A stretch of 28,578 nucleotides of DNA from JBBQXY01 sp051004815 (GTDB taxonomy: Bacteria; Chloroflexota; Ktedonobacteria; Ktedonobacterales; Ktedonobacteraceae): positions 1 to 28,578 of the forward strand of contig JBPCJY010000110.1 in assembly GCA_051004815.1 (NCBI GenBank), written 5' to 3'. The notes below the pieces were generated by a model, which was not told the origin of the DNA, did not search any database, and was given only the letters and a program-made list of their open reading frames with translations. Of the stretch, positions 6,901 through 15,384 are shown piece by piece. The position numbers and the translations under genes were made by a program. The first letter of the stretch is position 1. Each line of letters starts with the position of its first letter.

Positions 6901-9900
6901 ATGGCCGCACCAGAGACAGTTATAGAACTGATTGAACGATTTGACCGAAACCGCCATTCATATAAGTCAGATCAATATAATGAGGCTCGCCTTCGTATCG
7001 AGTTTCTCAATCCCTTTTTTGAAGCCCTGGGATGGGACATCAATAATAAGAATGGCTATGCGGAAGCATATAAAGACGTTATTTACGAGGATGCCATCAA
7101 AGTAGGCGGCGCAATGAAGGCTCCTGATTATTGTTTCCGCATTGGCGGTACGCGCAAATTTTTTGTTGAAGCGAAAAAACCCTCAGTCAACCTGAAAGAT
7201 GCAACCGAACCAGCATTTCAACTTCGCCGCTATGCGTGGTCTGCAAAACTCCCCTTGAGTATTCTCACTGATTTTGAAGAGTTTGCCATTTACGATTGCC
7301 GGGTGAAACCTGATCGGGAAGATAGGGCAGCAACTGCCCGTGTCGTGTACGTACCCTATACTGACTATGTTACACGGTGGGATGAAATCGCATCTATTTT
7401 CTCGCGGGAAGCCATTCTCAAGGGTTCCTTTGACACCTACGCAGAGGCGACCAAAGGAAAGCGCGGCACACAAGAGGTTGATGCTGCTTTTTTACAAGAG
7501 ATTGAGTCTTGGCGGGAAATGCTTGCCGTGCAGTTAGCTCTTCGTAATAAGCAAATCACACAGCGCGAACTTAATTTTGCTGTGCAAATGACCATTGATC
7601 GCATTATTTTCCTTCGTATTTGTGAAGATCGAGGCATTGAGGAGTATGAACGGCTCAAGGCACTGTTAAAAGGCTCAAACGTCTATACACGTCTCTGTAA
7701 TCTCTTTCTTGAAGCAGATGATCGGTACAATTCCGGGCTGTTTCACTTTCAAAAAGAGAAGGATTTTCCTGAACCGCCCGATACTTTGACGCAAGACTTG
7801 GTTATTGATGATAAGCCACTGAAAGAAATCGTCAAGCGACTCTACTACCCTGACAGTCCGTATGAATTCTCAGCACTACCTGCAAATGTGCTCGGTCAGG
7901 TGTATGAACAATTTCTTGGGAAGATTATCCGTCTATCGTCTACTCATCAAGTAACAGTTGAAGAAAAGCCGGAGGTGAGAAAAGCTGGAGGTGTCTATTA
8001 CACCCCAAATTTCATCGTTGAGTATATTGTCCAACACACGCTCAGCAAATTGCTGGAAGGAAAAAAACCAGGTGTCCGGGGGAGCGCGAGCAAAATAAAA
8101 ATTGTTGATCCGGCCTGTGGTTCAGGTTCATTTCTGATTGTCGCCTACCAGTATCTCCTTGATTGGCACCGAGACCGCTATATTGAAGAAGGGACAGACA
8201 AGCATCGGAAAGAATTGTATCAAGGCAAAGGTGGACAATGGCTACTTACTACTCAGGAGAAAAAACGCATTTTGCTGAATAGTATTTATGGGGTTGATAT
8301 TGACTCGCAGGCTGTTGAGGTCACAAAATTGTCACTTCTGCTAAAAGTCCTTGAAGGAGAATCAAATCAATCGCTTGTTGCGCAGCTTAGTTTGTTCCAT
8401 GAGCGGGCACTCCCTGACTTAGAGCGGAACATTAAATGTGGCAACTCCCTTATCAGTCCTGATTTCTATGACGTTGTTCAAATGAGCTTAATGGACGAAG
8501 AAGAGCGTTATCGCATTAACGTCTTTGACTGGCAAACTGAATTTTCAGACATCATGCAGAGTGGTGGGTTCGATGCTGTCATTGGCAATCCTCCATATAT
8601 TCGCATGGAGACATTCAAAGAACTTAAAATGTATCTCAAGGCCAACTACATTTGTCACGATGAACGTTCCGATCTCTATACTTATTTCTTAGAGCGGGGG
8701 CACAAACTTCTGAACAGTCATGGCAGATTGGGCATGATTATTTCTAATAAATTTTTACGCGCTAACTACGGAAAGCCATTACGAGATTTTCTCAGCAAGA
8801 ATGCGTCCATAGAGCAAATCATTGACTTTGCTGGTTTGCCTGTCTTTGTTGGAGCAACTGTTCGGACGATTATTCTGCTCACTACGCAGGACAAGAAGGG
8901 AGGAGATACTGCCCTCTACTCTCCTCCGCCATCAATGGACAAATTCTTAATGATCAAAGCAGGTTCTTTTTCTATTGACCAAGTGAATGAAGGTTCCACT
9001 TACCATGTTCCATTTTCAGCCTTATCTGACACAGCTTGGAACTTTGCCAATTCCCACGAGGACGCCTTGCTGGCTAGACTTCGATCAACCTATCAGCCAT
9101 TGGTTGCGTATTGTCACGGTCAAATTTGTATGGGTATTAAATCTGGTTTAACTGAAGCCTTTGTCATAAACGAGCAAACACGAGCAGAAATACTTGCGAG
9201 TAATCCCGAAGCTGCCGACATTATTAAGCCTTTTTTGAATGGTCGAGACGTGAGACGTTATTATATGGAGCCACCTAGCATTTACTTAATTTATACCTAT
9301 CATGGGATTAATATTGAGAAATATCCAGCAGTTGAGAAACACTTAAAACCATATAAGGAAAGGCTAGAAAAGCGTGCTACCAGGCAAAAATGGTATGAGC
9401 TTCAACAACCGCAATACAAGTTTAAAAATTTTATGGATAACCCTAAAATCATCTTTCCTGATATTGCAGTGTCCTCACGCTTTGCATTAGATGAAGAAGG
9501 GTACTTTAGCTCCAATACCACTTACTTTATTCCTCTCAATGACCTGTATTTGTTAGGTCTATTAAATTCCAAGGTGGGATTATTTTACTTCACGAAGACA
9601 TGTGCAGGCTTAGAAGGGAGTAACGAAACGTATTTGAGATTTTTCGGCCAATATCTTGAAGGGTTTCCTATCCCTCTCGTTAACATCTCAAATCCTCAAG
9701 ATAAAAGTCGTCACGAGCGGCTCGAAGAACTAGTAAAGGGTATGTTGACTCTGCAAAAACAGCTAGGACTTGTGAGAAGTGGTCAGGACAAAGCAATAGT
9801 ACAACGTCAGATCGATGCAATAGACCGCCAGATTGATAAACTGGTCTATGAACTGTACGGGTTGGCAGAGGAGGAAATTAAGATCGTGGAGGGAAAGCTT

Positions 9901-9909
9901 CTAGAGTGA
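6901..9909 (+). CDS. Type IIG (Eco57I-like) restriction-modification enzyme
   Basis: 1002 residues that combine nuclease, methyltransferase and target recognition in one chain. PDY (75-77) and FVEAKK (88-93) form a PD-(D/E)XK nuclease motif. The adenine-N6 methyltransferase part has motif I DPACGSGSF (403-411) and motif IV NPPY (563-566), preceded by a GGVYYTP block. The last third (about 740-960) fits a TaqI-like C-terminal specificity domain and ends in a helical region. The enzyme should methylate and cut DNA at the same site using S-adenosylmethionine. Such enzymes protect a host or an element against incoming DNA. No separate methylase, HsdS or BREX/DISARM partner is nearby. All motifs are intact, so it is probably active. 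The recognition sequence cannot be predicted from the protein. Confidence 0.9.
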   Translation: MAAPETVIELIERFDRNRHSYKSDQYNEARLRIEFLNPFFEALGWDINNKNGYAEAYKDVIYEDAIKVGGAMKAPDYCFRIGGTRKFFVEAKKPSVNLKDATEPAFQLRRYAWSAKLPLSILTDFEEFAIYDCRVKPDREDRAATARVVYVPYTDYVTRWDEIASIFSREAILKGSFDTYAEATKGKRGTQEVDAAFLQEIESWREMLAVQLALRNKQITQRELNFAVQMTIDRIIFLRICEDRGIEEYERLKALLKGSNVYTRLCNLFLEADDRYNSGLFHFQKEKDFPEPPDTLTQDLVIDDKPLKEIVKRLYYPDSPYEFSALPANVLGQVYEQFLGKIIRLSSTHQVTVEEKPEVRKAGGVYYTPNFIVEYIVQHTLSKLLEGKKPGVRGSASKIKIVDPACGSGSFLIVAYQYLLDWHRDRYIEEGTDKHRKELYQGKGGQWLLTTQEKKRILLNSIYGVDIDSQAVEVTKLSLLLKVLEGESNQSLVAQLSLFHERALPDLERNIKCGNSLISPDFYDVVQMSLMDEEERYRINVFDWQTEFSDIMQSGGFDAVIGNPPYIRMETFKELKMYLKANYICHDERSDLYTYFLERGHKLLNSHGRLGMIISNKFLRANYGKPLRDFLSKNASIEQIIDFAGLPVFVGATVRTIILLTTQDKKGGDTALYSPPPSMDKFLMIKAGSFSIDQVNEGSTYHVPFSALSDTAWNFANSHEDALLARLRSTYQPLVAYCHGQICMGIKSGLTEAFVINEQTRAEILASNPEAADIIKPFLNGRDVRRYYMEPPSIYLIYTYHGINIEKYPAVEKHLKPYKERLEKRATRQKWYELQQPQYKFKNFMDNPKIIFPDIAVSSRFALDEEGYFSSNTTYFIPLNDLYLLGLLNSKVGLFYFTKTCAGLEGSNETYLRFFGQYLEGFPIPLVNISNPQDKSRHERLEELVKGMLTLQKQLGLVRSGQDKAIVQRQIDAIDRQIDKLVYELYGLAEEEIKIVEGKLLE

Positions 9910-9997
9910 CACCTTAAACATATTTTATCTCATCTTTCACCGAAATCAGATACTGTAATGTGAACAATTGTAAAACCTTTACATAGAAAGGCTTATA

Positions 9998-11110
9998 ATG
10001 AAACTCGAAGAAAGTATATTAAAGATCATATCAGAAGCAATCATGAAAAAAGCCTCTGAGCAAGAACTCACAGAAGAACAAGTAAAGCAACTCGTTGAAA
10101 CCTATATCACTGCTATAACGGATCGTCTCGCAAATTTTCCAACTTCACTTACTGATACATTAATGCAGAAGATGCCAGAGATGCTTAATGAACATCGGAA
10201 CATACAGATAGAATTTGAACAAAGACTACAAAAACGATGGGAAAAAGCCCTCGATTTGTATGATACTTGTGTAGTCATTGGGGAAGAGTGCGGAGAATTA
10301 TGTGCCAAAGAGCATCGCGACCAAGCGGCTAAAGACAGAGACCTTGTTTTTGAAATATTGATGCACATTCATGTAAAAGCGTGTCAAACAGTATCTGCAG
10401 TGGGAGTTCTCCTAAAAAGTGGCTATGCTCGTGATGCCCTTGCAAGACAACGTACGCTTCATGAACTGTCAGTCACAGCATCCTTCATTAAAAAGCATGG
10501 GCAAGGAACAGCAGAACAGTACTGGCTTCATAATGCGATTGAGTCATACAAAGCGGTAAGCCAATATGAACTGTATTGCGAAAGATTAGGATGTGATCCT
10601 CATGAACCTGCTGAACTTGACCAGCTTCGCTCACAAAGAGATAGACTAATTCACCTTTTTGGAAAAGTTTTTGGTGAGCAATATGGATGGGCCGCAAAAG
10701 CTCTAGGCAAGGCAAGAGGTGTAAAGTTTGCAGATATTGAAGAAAACGTAAATCTTGATCATTTACGTCCATACTACCGTATGGCAAGTCACGGTGTTCA
10801 TGCTAACTCCAAAGGGCTCATCTTTGATATTGGGAACATTTATAGAGAGAGACCAGGATACCAAAAAATGCTTCTTGCAGGAGCAAGCAATACGGGATTA
10901 GCTGATCCAGGGCAATTAGCATTAATCTCTTTCACCCAATGTACTGTAGCGTTTCTCACTCTAAAACCCGATCTTGAAACGCAAATAAAAACACAGGTGC
11001 TTAATAGCTTCGTTCATGAGGCTTGCCAAGCGTTTATTGAAATTCATTGTGATTTAAATCGTGAAGAGGAAGAACTTATAATGGTACCAGTTTCCTGGAC
11101 AGGAGAATAA
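9998..11110 (+). CDS. DUF5677-like protein with tail rewritten by an IS
   Basis: 370 residues, soluble and mostly helical. The region 121-166 (HIHVKACQ...LLKSGYARDALARQRTLHELSVTASFI) and the later YRMASHGVHANSKG block (260-273, with H265 and H268) match the DUF5677 family, whose function is unknown and which is often found in accessory DNA. GAAAGG lies 8 bases before the ATG. The gene follows the type IIG enzyme by 88 bases and may belong to the same cargo. The left end of the nested IS begins at 11082, inside codon 362, so residues 363-370 (VPVSWTGE) and the stop come from IS DNA. The native C-terminus is lost; the main domain is kept, so activity may or may not survive. Confidence 0.7.
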   Translation: MKLEESILKIISEAIMKKASEQELTEEQVKQLVETYITAITDRLANFPTSLTDTLMQKMPEMLNEHRNIQIEFEQRLQKRWEKALDLYDTCVVIGEECGELCAKEHRDQAAKDRDLVFEILMHIHVKACQTVSAVGVLLKSGYARDALARQRTLHELSVTASFIKKHGQGTAEQYWLHNAIESYKAVSQYELYCERLGCDPHEPAELDQLRSQRDRLIHLFGKVFGEQYGWAAKALGKARGVKFADIEENVNLDHLRPYYRMASHGVHANSKGLIFDIGNIYRERPGYQKMLLAGASNTGLADPGQLALISFTQCTVAFLTLKPDLETQIKTQVLNSFVHEACQAFIEIHCDLNREEEELIMVPVSWTGE

Positions 11111-12335
11111 GATAAAATAGCTGTATCGAGAGAAGCACCAAAAGGAGAAAGGAATGACAGGACAACGGAAGCGATACAGCGCAGAACTGAAGATGAAGGT
11201 GGCCTTAGAAGCCATCAAAGGGCATAAAACGGCGAACGAAATCGCGACAGAATACGCGGTGCATCCGACGCAAATCGCGCAATGGAAAAAACAAGCCCTC
11301 GATGGCTTGCCGAACGTGTTCTCAACGAAGGCAAGCGAGAAACAGAAAAGTGAAGAGGAGTTAATCGCCAGGTTATACCAACAAATCGGCCAACTGAAAG
11401 TGCAGGTGGACTGGTTGGAAAAAAATCACGAGTACAGCACTGAGGCCAAACGAGCGCTCATTGAACCGGGACATTCTGACGTGAGCATTACACAACAATG
11501 TGAGTTGCTGGGTCTGGCTCGCTCGAGTTATTACTATGAGCCGGTACCAGAAAGTGAGGAAAATTTGCTGCTGATGCGCTTATTGGATGAACAATACACG
11601 CGAACGCCATTCTATGGCACTCGCAAGATGGCGGCTTGGTTGCACACTCAGGGCTATCCGATTGAGAGGAAACGCGTGACACGTTTGCTCCGCTTGATGG
11701 GGTTAGAAGCGATTTATCCGAAACCCCATCTCAGCATTCCAGGGAGAACCGAGCAGCGATATCCATACTTGCGGAAGACGGAATGCGTATTGAGAGATGT
11801 AATCAAGTCTGGAGTTGTGATATTACCTACATCCGCCTGCAGCGTGGGTTTATTTATCTCATGGCGGTGATTGATTGGTTCAGTCGTTACGTCTTGTCTT
11901 GGGAAATCTCGATCACGCTGGATACCAGTTTTTGCTTGGAGGCACTCGATCGCGCATTGCGGATCGCCACACCAGAGATTTTCAACACGGATCAAGGCGT
12001 GCAATTTACCAGTACGGAGTTTACGAACCGGCTCAAAGATGCTGCCATTCGCATCAGTTGGGATGGTCGAGGAAGAGCTTTAGACAACATTTTTGTCGAA
12101 AGGCTCTGGCGCAGTGTGAAACAAGAGGAGGTGTACATCAAAGATTACCAAAGTGTGACCGAAGCCGTGCGCAATTTGCGAGCCTACTTTACCTTTTATA
12201 ATCACGAACGACTTCATCAGTCACTGGATTATCAAACCCCAGCTCACATCTATATGAACCGATAACAACGGGTTTTCTCGAACGGTTGAGTTTTGTCTTA
12301 TTTTTGCCCAAAAACTGTCTTGACTTTTGGTACCA
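11082..12335. mobile_element. IS3-family insertion sequence, nested and degenerate
   Basis: It starts at 11082 with TGGTACCAGTTTCC and ends at 12335 with an inverted counterpart ending in TGGTACCA. Over 21 bases the two ends agree at 14 positions, and both tips carry the palindrome TGGTACCA, fitting the TG...CA rule for IS3 elements. Flanking triplets are TAA and CCA, so no target duplication is seen. The single transposase gene is broken by a frameshift. The copy sits in the 3' end of the DUF5677 gene. Confidence 0.8.
11154..12265 (+). pseudogene. IS3-family transposase, frameshifted
   Basis: The N-terminal part (KRYSAELKMKVALEAI...YAVHPTQIAQWKKQ) is the OrfA helix-turn-helix, followed without a break by the OrfB leader (SITQQCELLGLARSSYYY, RTPFYGTRKMAAWL). 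After YPYL, near 11770-11783, the frame changes by -1. The rest from 11783 contains the DDE catalytic core: SCDITYI, FNTDQGVQFTS, and the final E in DNIFVERLWRSVK, up to the usual end HQSLDYQTPAHIY. There is no slippery site at the break, only an A7 run at about 11420, where IS3 elements normally shift. A one-base deletion or two-base insertion therefore inactivates it, although the distal part stands in the -1 frame relative to OrfA. AGGAG lies 7 bases before the ATG. Confidence 0.82.
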
Positions 12336-12419
12336 CCATACCTTGTTAAAACCTTACTTTAAAATCGAAATTAGCCGCAGCATTGTATAGGGTTTAATTA
12401 TACGCACCTCAGTTACTAC

Positions 12420-12433
12420 ATTCTCTAGAGAAT
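12420..12433. promoter_or_regulatory. Perfect 14-bp palindrome, possible operator
   Basis: ATTCTCT/AGAGAAT stands about 50 bases before the M41-like gene and is followed by a run of short GGTTA and GTTAA direct repeats (12434-12455). It could be a regulator site; no regulator gene adjoins it. Confidence 0.4.
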
Positions 12434-12485
12434 AGGTTAGGTTAGTTAAGTTAAGTAATGGTAATAATGAAGGGATTATCTTGCT

Positions 12486-13061
12486 ATGTATACTCGCGAA
12501 TACGAATTTACGGCTGTGCATGAGGCAGGGCATGCAGTATGTATAGCACATTTTCCTCCGGCAAATACGGCGTTGGCTTCTCTAGCAATTGCATATCCTG
12601 AAATGATTCCAGAGAGGTTAAAGGAGATTGAAATTTGGTATGACAAAGAAAAAGAAAGATATGACGGAAGGACTTGTTATTCGCCATACGATTTAAAATA
12701 TGAGCAAAGTCTTTTCATCGCACTTGGCGGTAGAGTTGCTGAATGGATGGTTACAACTGATGAAACATGGGATATTACTGCAATTCAAAAGGAGCTATTT
12801 AGTGGAAAATTTGAGGATACACAAGATATGGACGATATATATAAATGTCTTGAATGGATCAATAAAGACCATCATATGGAAAAGGCACTAACCACTACAC
12901 TTTCGAGAGCGTGCTCTGCTCTTGCAGAAAACTGGAAGTTAGTTCTTCAAGTTGCTTCTGAATTGCTAAGCACATATGAGCCAGTAGCTCGTGTAGCAAA
13001 AATTTCCTATGACAATCTATTGTCTGCAACAAAAGCTCAACTTATGCAATTAAGAGATTAA
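12486..13061 (+). CDS. Small stand-alone M41 (FtsH-like) zinc peptidase
   Basis: 191 residues. HEAGH at 12-16 is the zinc-binding HEXXH motif, framed as in FtsH (TAVHEAGHAV). GGRVAEWM (81-88) matches the conserved LGGRxAE helix, and the acidic TQDMDDI (112-118) stands where FtsH supplies its third zinc ligand Asp. The AAA ATPase and the membrane segments of FtsH are absent, so the protein cannot unfold substrates by itself. It may cut a specific flexible target or work with another factor. Its neighbours are the IS to the left and a TPR protein 133 bases to the right. The only ribosome-site candidate, AAGGG, is 12 bases from the ATG. The family call rests on the motifs; the role is unknown. 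Confidence 0.7.
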   Translation: MYTREYEFTAVHEAGHAVCIAHFPPANTALASLAIAYPEMIPERLKEIEIWYDKEKERYDGRTCYSPYDLKYEQSLFIALGGRVAEWMVTTDETWDITAIQKELFSGKFEDTQDMDDIYKCLEWINKDHHMEKALTTTLSRACSALAENWKLVLQVASELLSTYEPVARVAKISYDNLLSATKAQLMQLRD

Positions 13062-13133
13062 TATGGTCTATTTGGCCTGTCGACGAAATTTACAACACTT
13101 GCAGCCCAACTGCACCACATAATAACACACCTT

Positions 13134-13162
13134 TTGTGAGCGCATCACGGCTATGGTATAAA
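13134..13162 (+). promoter_or_regulatory. Promoter of the TPR gene
   Basis: TTGTGA (13134-13139), a 17-base spacer and TATAAA (13157-13162), 33 bases before the ATG at 13195. This suggests the TPR gene is transcribed separately from the peptidase gene. Confidence 0.6.
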
Positions 13163-13194
13163 AAGAACGTTAAAAGTAGAGAAAGCATTGAAAG

Positions 13195-14184
13195 ATGTCG
13201 TGGCAACCTGAGAATGCTGACAAATGGATAAAGGAAGGTATTAGTCACTACAACGCTAAACGTTACAATGCGTGTTTAGATGCATGTGAGCGAGCCATTC
13301 AGCTAGATCCCGATTGTGCAAGAGCATATCACGGAAAAGGATTAGCTTTAGCTCAGCAAAATAGATTTGGAGAAGCTCTGCTAGCCTATCAAAAAGCATC
13401 CCATCTTGCACCTGAAAATGCCAAAATTCTTGCAGAGATGGCGGAGCTAGGTTTTAAAAAGGGTGACTATCAAACGTCAGGGTTGTCTTACAGAAGAGCA
13501 ATCCAACTTGATAGCCAGTTTGAAGCTGTTTATGTCGAGAAATCAAAGATGCTTCTTGATAATGCATTGTTAAATACTCCCAATAAGACATTTAAGTTGA
13601 ATACTTCTCCCCTACTACTAAGTTCGGCTATCATTGCTTTCCACGACGTCCTTCTCTTCAATCCTGATGATGGCATTGCCTTTGCCGAAATCGGAAAAAT
13701 ACAAGAAAAAAGACAAAAAGAAAAGGAGGGCCTGTGGAATTGCCGCAACTGTTATACGGGTACTGTGATCTATACAGAACGCACTAATAGCGCAGATATT
13801 ACGGTTAATTCCTTTCAAACAGGTGAGGAAGTGAGGATATTTTTAGTAGAAAGAGATAATATCAAAAAAACTCAAATTTTTGTAGAAGACTCACTCAAAT
13901 ATCTTACTAAAATGGCTGATGGATGGAAAATACCCATTACTTTTCAGTTGCTAAATAAAGACTTCATAGTTGAGGTTTTACGTAAAGAGACCGTAATCGC
14001 ATATGGCTATTACAAGTTGCTCAAAGGGGACTTAAGACGACATGAAGAACGTAACATGTACCTTACTACTTACAAGCCACAGGGAGGCTTGGGCGAAAGA
14101 GGGAGCAATAATAGCGGTCATAATTCTATAATTTATGCGCCTGGTCGTACAGGAGGACGTAATCGTAGAGCACGAAGGGGATAA
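13195..14184 (+). CDS. TPR repeat protein with unknown C-terminal domain
   Basis: 329 residues. Three tetratricopeptide repeats cover about residues 8-110 (ISHYNAKRYNACLDACERAIQLDP, then GLALAQQNRFGEALLAYQKASHLAP, then GFKKGDYQTSGLSYRRAIQLD), and another degenerate one lies at about 143-175. TPRs bind protein partners. The second half (about 180-285) has alternating polar and hydrophobic strands and no family I recognise; a WNCRNC motif at about 181-186 could bind a metal. The tail is Gly, Arg and Asn rich and looks disordered and basic. There is no signal peptide or membrane span, so it is cytoplasmic. The gene has its own promoter. A link with the preceding peptidase as substrate adaptor is only a guess. 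Confidence 0.7.
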   Translation: MSWQPENADKWIKEGISHYNAKRYNACLDACERAIQLDPDCARAYHGKGLALAQQNRFGEALLAYQKASHLAPENAKILAEMAELGFKKGDYQTSGLSYRRAIQLDSQFEAVYVEKSKMLLDNALLNTPNKTFKLNTSPLLLSSAIIAFHDVLLFNPDDGIAFAEIGKIQEKRQKEKEGLWNCRNCYTGTVIYTERTNSADITVNSFQTGEEVRIFLVERDNIKKTQIFVEDSLKYLTKMADGWKIPITFQLLNKDFIVEVLRKETVIAYGYYKLLKGDLRRHEERNMYLTTYKPQGGLGERGSNNSGHNSIIYAPGRTGGRNRRARRG

Positions 14185-14312
14185 TAAGAGTATGAATGTT
14201 TGTCGAACAGTTGGGAGAACAACCCGAGTGTAGATTATATACTACGCTTTGATTATAAGTATCGGCCTAGTAGAGTTAGTACTAACTTTGCTGTCACCAG
14301 CGGCTATTGGAC

Positions 14313-14873
14313 TCATTTCATCTGAATGTAACGGTACAATGTTGCTCGCGAGATATGCAAAGTTTTACAAATATCACTCACTTCGTTTGTTTTATCAGCA
14401 TAAAGTTTTTTCGCCATTGCTACTTTTGTCGATGATACGTTTATCTCTGGTCTACCACCTAGCCTTCCCCTTGACCTGGCAGATTCAAGTCCTGCAATAG
14501 TTCGTTCTCGTATCAAATTTCTCTCAAACTCCGCTAATGCTCCAAAAATATGAAAGACAAGCTGTCCTGTGGCTGTTGAGGTATTAATATTTTCTGTGAT
14601 GCTGTGGAATGCAATGTGTTGCTGTTGTAGCTTAGTGACTGTCTCTATCAAGTGTTTTAATGATCGGCCTAACCTATCCAATCTCCAGACGACAAGTGTA
14701 TCCCCTTCACGCAGATGAGTAAGTGCTTGCTCTAACCCATTTCTCTCTGCTTTTGTGCCGGTGATTTTATCAGTGAAGATGTTTTTCTCATGACAACCAG
14801 CCTTTATCAGCGCATCCCGTTGTAAATCGAGGTTTTGTTCATTCTTTGAGACTCGCGCATACCCAATAAGCAT
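14313..14873 (-). CDS. Small serine recombinase (resolvase/invertase family)
   Basis: 186 residues. GYARVSKNEQNLDLQ (4-18) carries the catalytic Ser9, and LVVWRLDRLGRSLKHL and the AEFERNLIRERT helix complete the catalytic domain. The C-terminal 45 residues form the helix-turn-helix that binds DNA (GRPEIN...ISRATLYRYI). Such enzymes resolve co-integrates or dimers, or invert segments, at short res-like sites. A cluster of TGAGAC repeats lies just beyond the partner gene at 15109-15246 and could be its site. The gene follows the 65-residue ORF by 26 bases on the same strand. No good ribosome site precedes the ATG, which suggests coupling to the upstream gene. It is distinct from the large integrase at 16950. 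Confidence 0.88.
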   Translation of the reverse strand: MLIGYARVSKNEQNLDLQRDALIKAGCHEKNIFTDKITGTKAERNGLEQALTHLREGDTLVVWRLDRLGRSLKHLIETVTKLQQQHIAFHSITENINTSTATGQLVFHIFGALAEFERNLIRERTIAGLESARSRGRLGGRPEINVSSTKVAMAKKLYADKTNEVSDICKTLHISRATLYRYIQMK

Positions 14874-14899
14874 AAATTCATAGTGTACAAGATATCAGA

Positions 14900-15097
14900 T
14901 TAAAAAATTGCCTGTTGCCCAGATTGTTTTTGTTTCTCCCGTTGAAAGTGCAGCCCCAAGACTGCTTTGTACATCACTCGTGCCAATAAAAACACTTGGT
15001 CTATTTCTTCTTTTTTAGGAACTCTGCCTAATTCATCATGGAGCGCAACAGCAATTTTTGCTTTGAGGAGTTTTTTCTTTTGTTCAGGAAGTGCCAT
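14900..15097 (-). CDS. Small protein upstream of resolvase, unknown
   Basis: 65 residues, Lys and Gln rich and probably all helical (MALPEQKKKLLKAKIAVALHDELGRVPKKEEIDQVF...). I do not recognise the family. It precedes the resolvase by 26 bases on the same strand, so the two are likely one operon. A role as accessory or regulatory factor for the resolvase is possible but only inferred from position. Confidence 0.55.
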   Translation of the reverse strand: MALPEQKKKLLKAKIAVALHDELGRVPKKEEIDQVFLLARVMYKAVLGLHFQREKQKQSGQQAIF

Positions 15098-15108
15098 ATC
15101 TACCTATT

Positions 15109-15246
15109 TGTCTCATAAACTTAGTAACTTGTCAATAATGAAACTATGATAGTTGAGACGGATTGTTGAGATAGACTTGTTTGTGACTCAGAGCAAAAAC
15201 AAGGAGAACATTTTACTGTCTCAACAAACGAACGTTTTCTGAGACA
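15109..15246. repeat. Cluster of TGAGAC/GTCTCA boxes upstream of the resolvase operon
   Basis: Five boxes: TGTCTCA at 15109-15115, TTGAGAC at 15153-15159, TTGAGAT at 15166-15172, TGTCTCAA at 15217-15224 and TGAGACA at 15240-15246. TTGTTGAGA (15163-15171) and TCTCAACAA (15220-15228) form an inverted pair. The rest of 15098-15384 is A/T rich, with no gene seen. The layout fits a res site, an operator region or a small replication origin. Confidence 0.55.
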
Positions 15247-15384
15247 AGCTGTGTGCTAAAATAAGTACGAAAATATTCATTCTGCGACGTGGAGCATTAT
15301 TTTAAGGTTGAAAAAGGACTATGGGATAGAGGACAAAAGAAAAAGTTCGTGTTATACTTGCGCGAAACAAATGTTCACCGTTAT

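Noticed and set aside
9990..9997. TATAAT overlapping the DUF5677 start as a promoter
   Set aside because: It overlaps the ATG itself and would start the transcript inside the gene; the GAAAGG ribosome site upstream shows the transcript begins earlier.
14249..14500. Plus-strand 83-codon frame opposite the resolvase
   Set aside because: It overlaps the conserved C-terminal part of the resolvase and has no homologous look.
15109..15246. CRISPR array
   Set aside because: The boxes are only 6-8 bases long, in both orientations and irregularly spaced, with no cas gene nearby.
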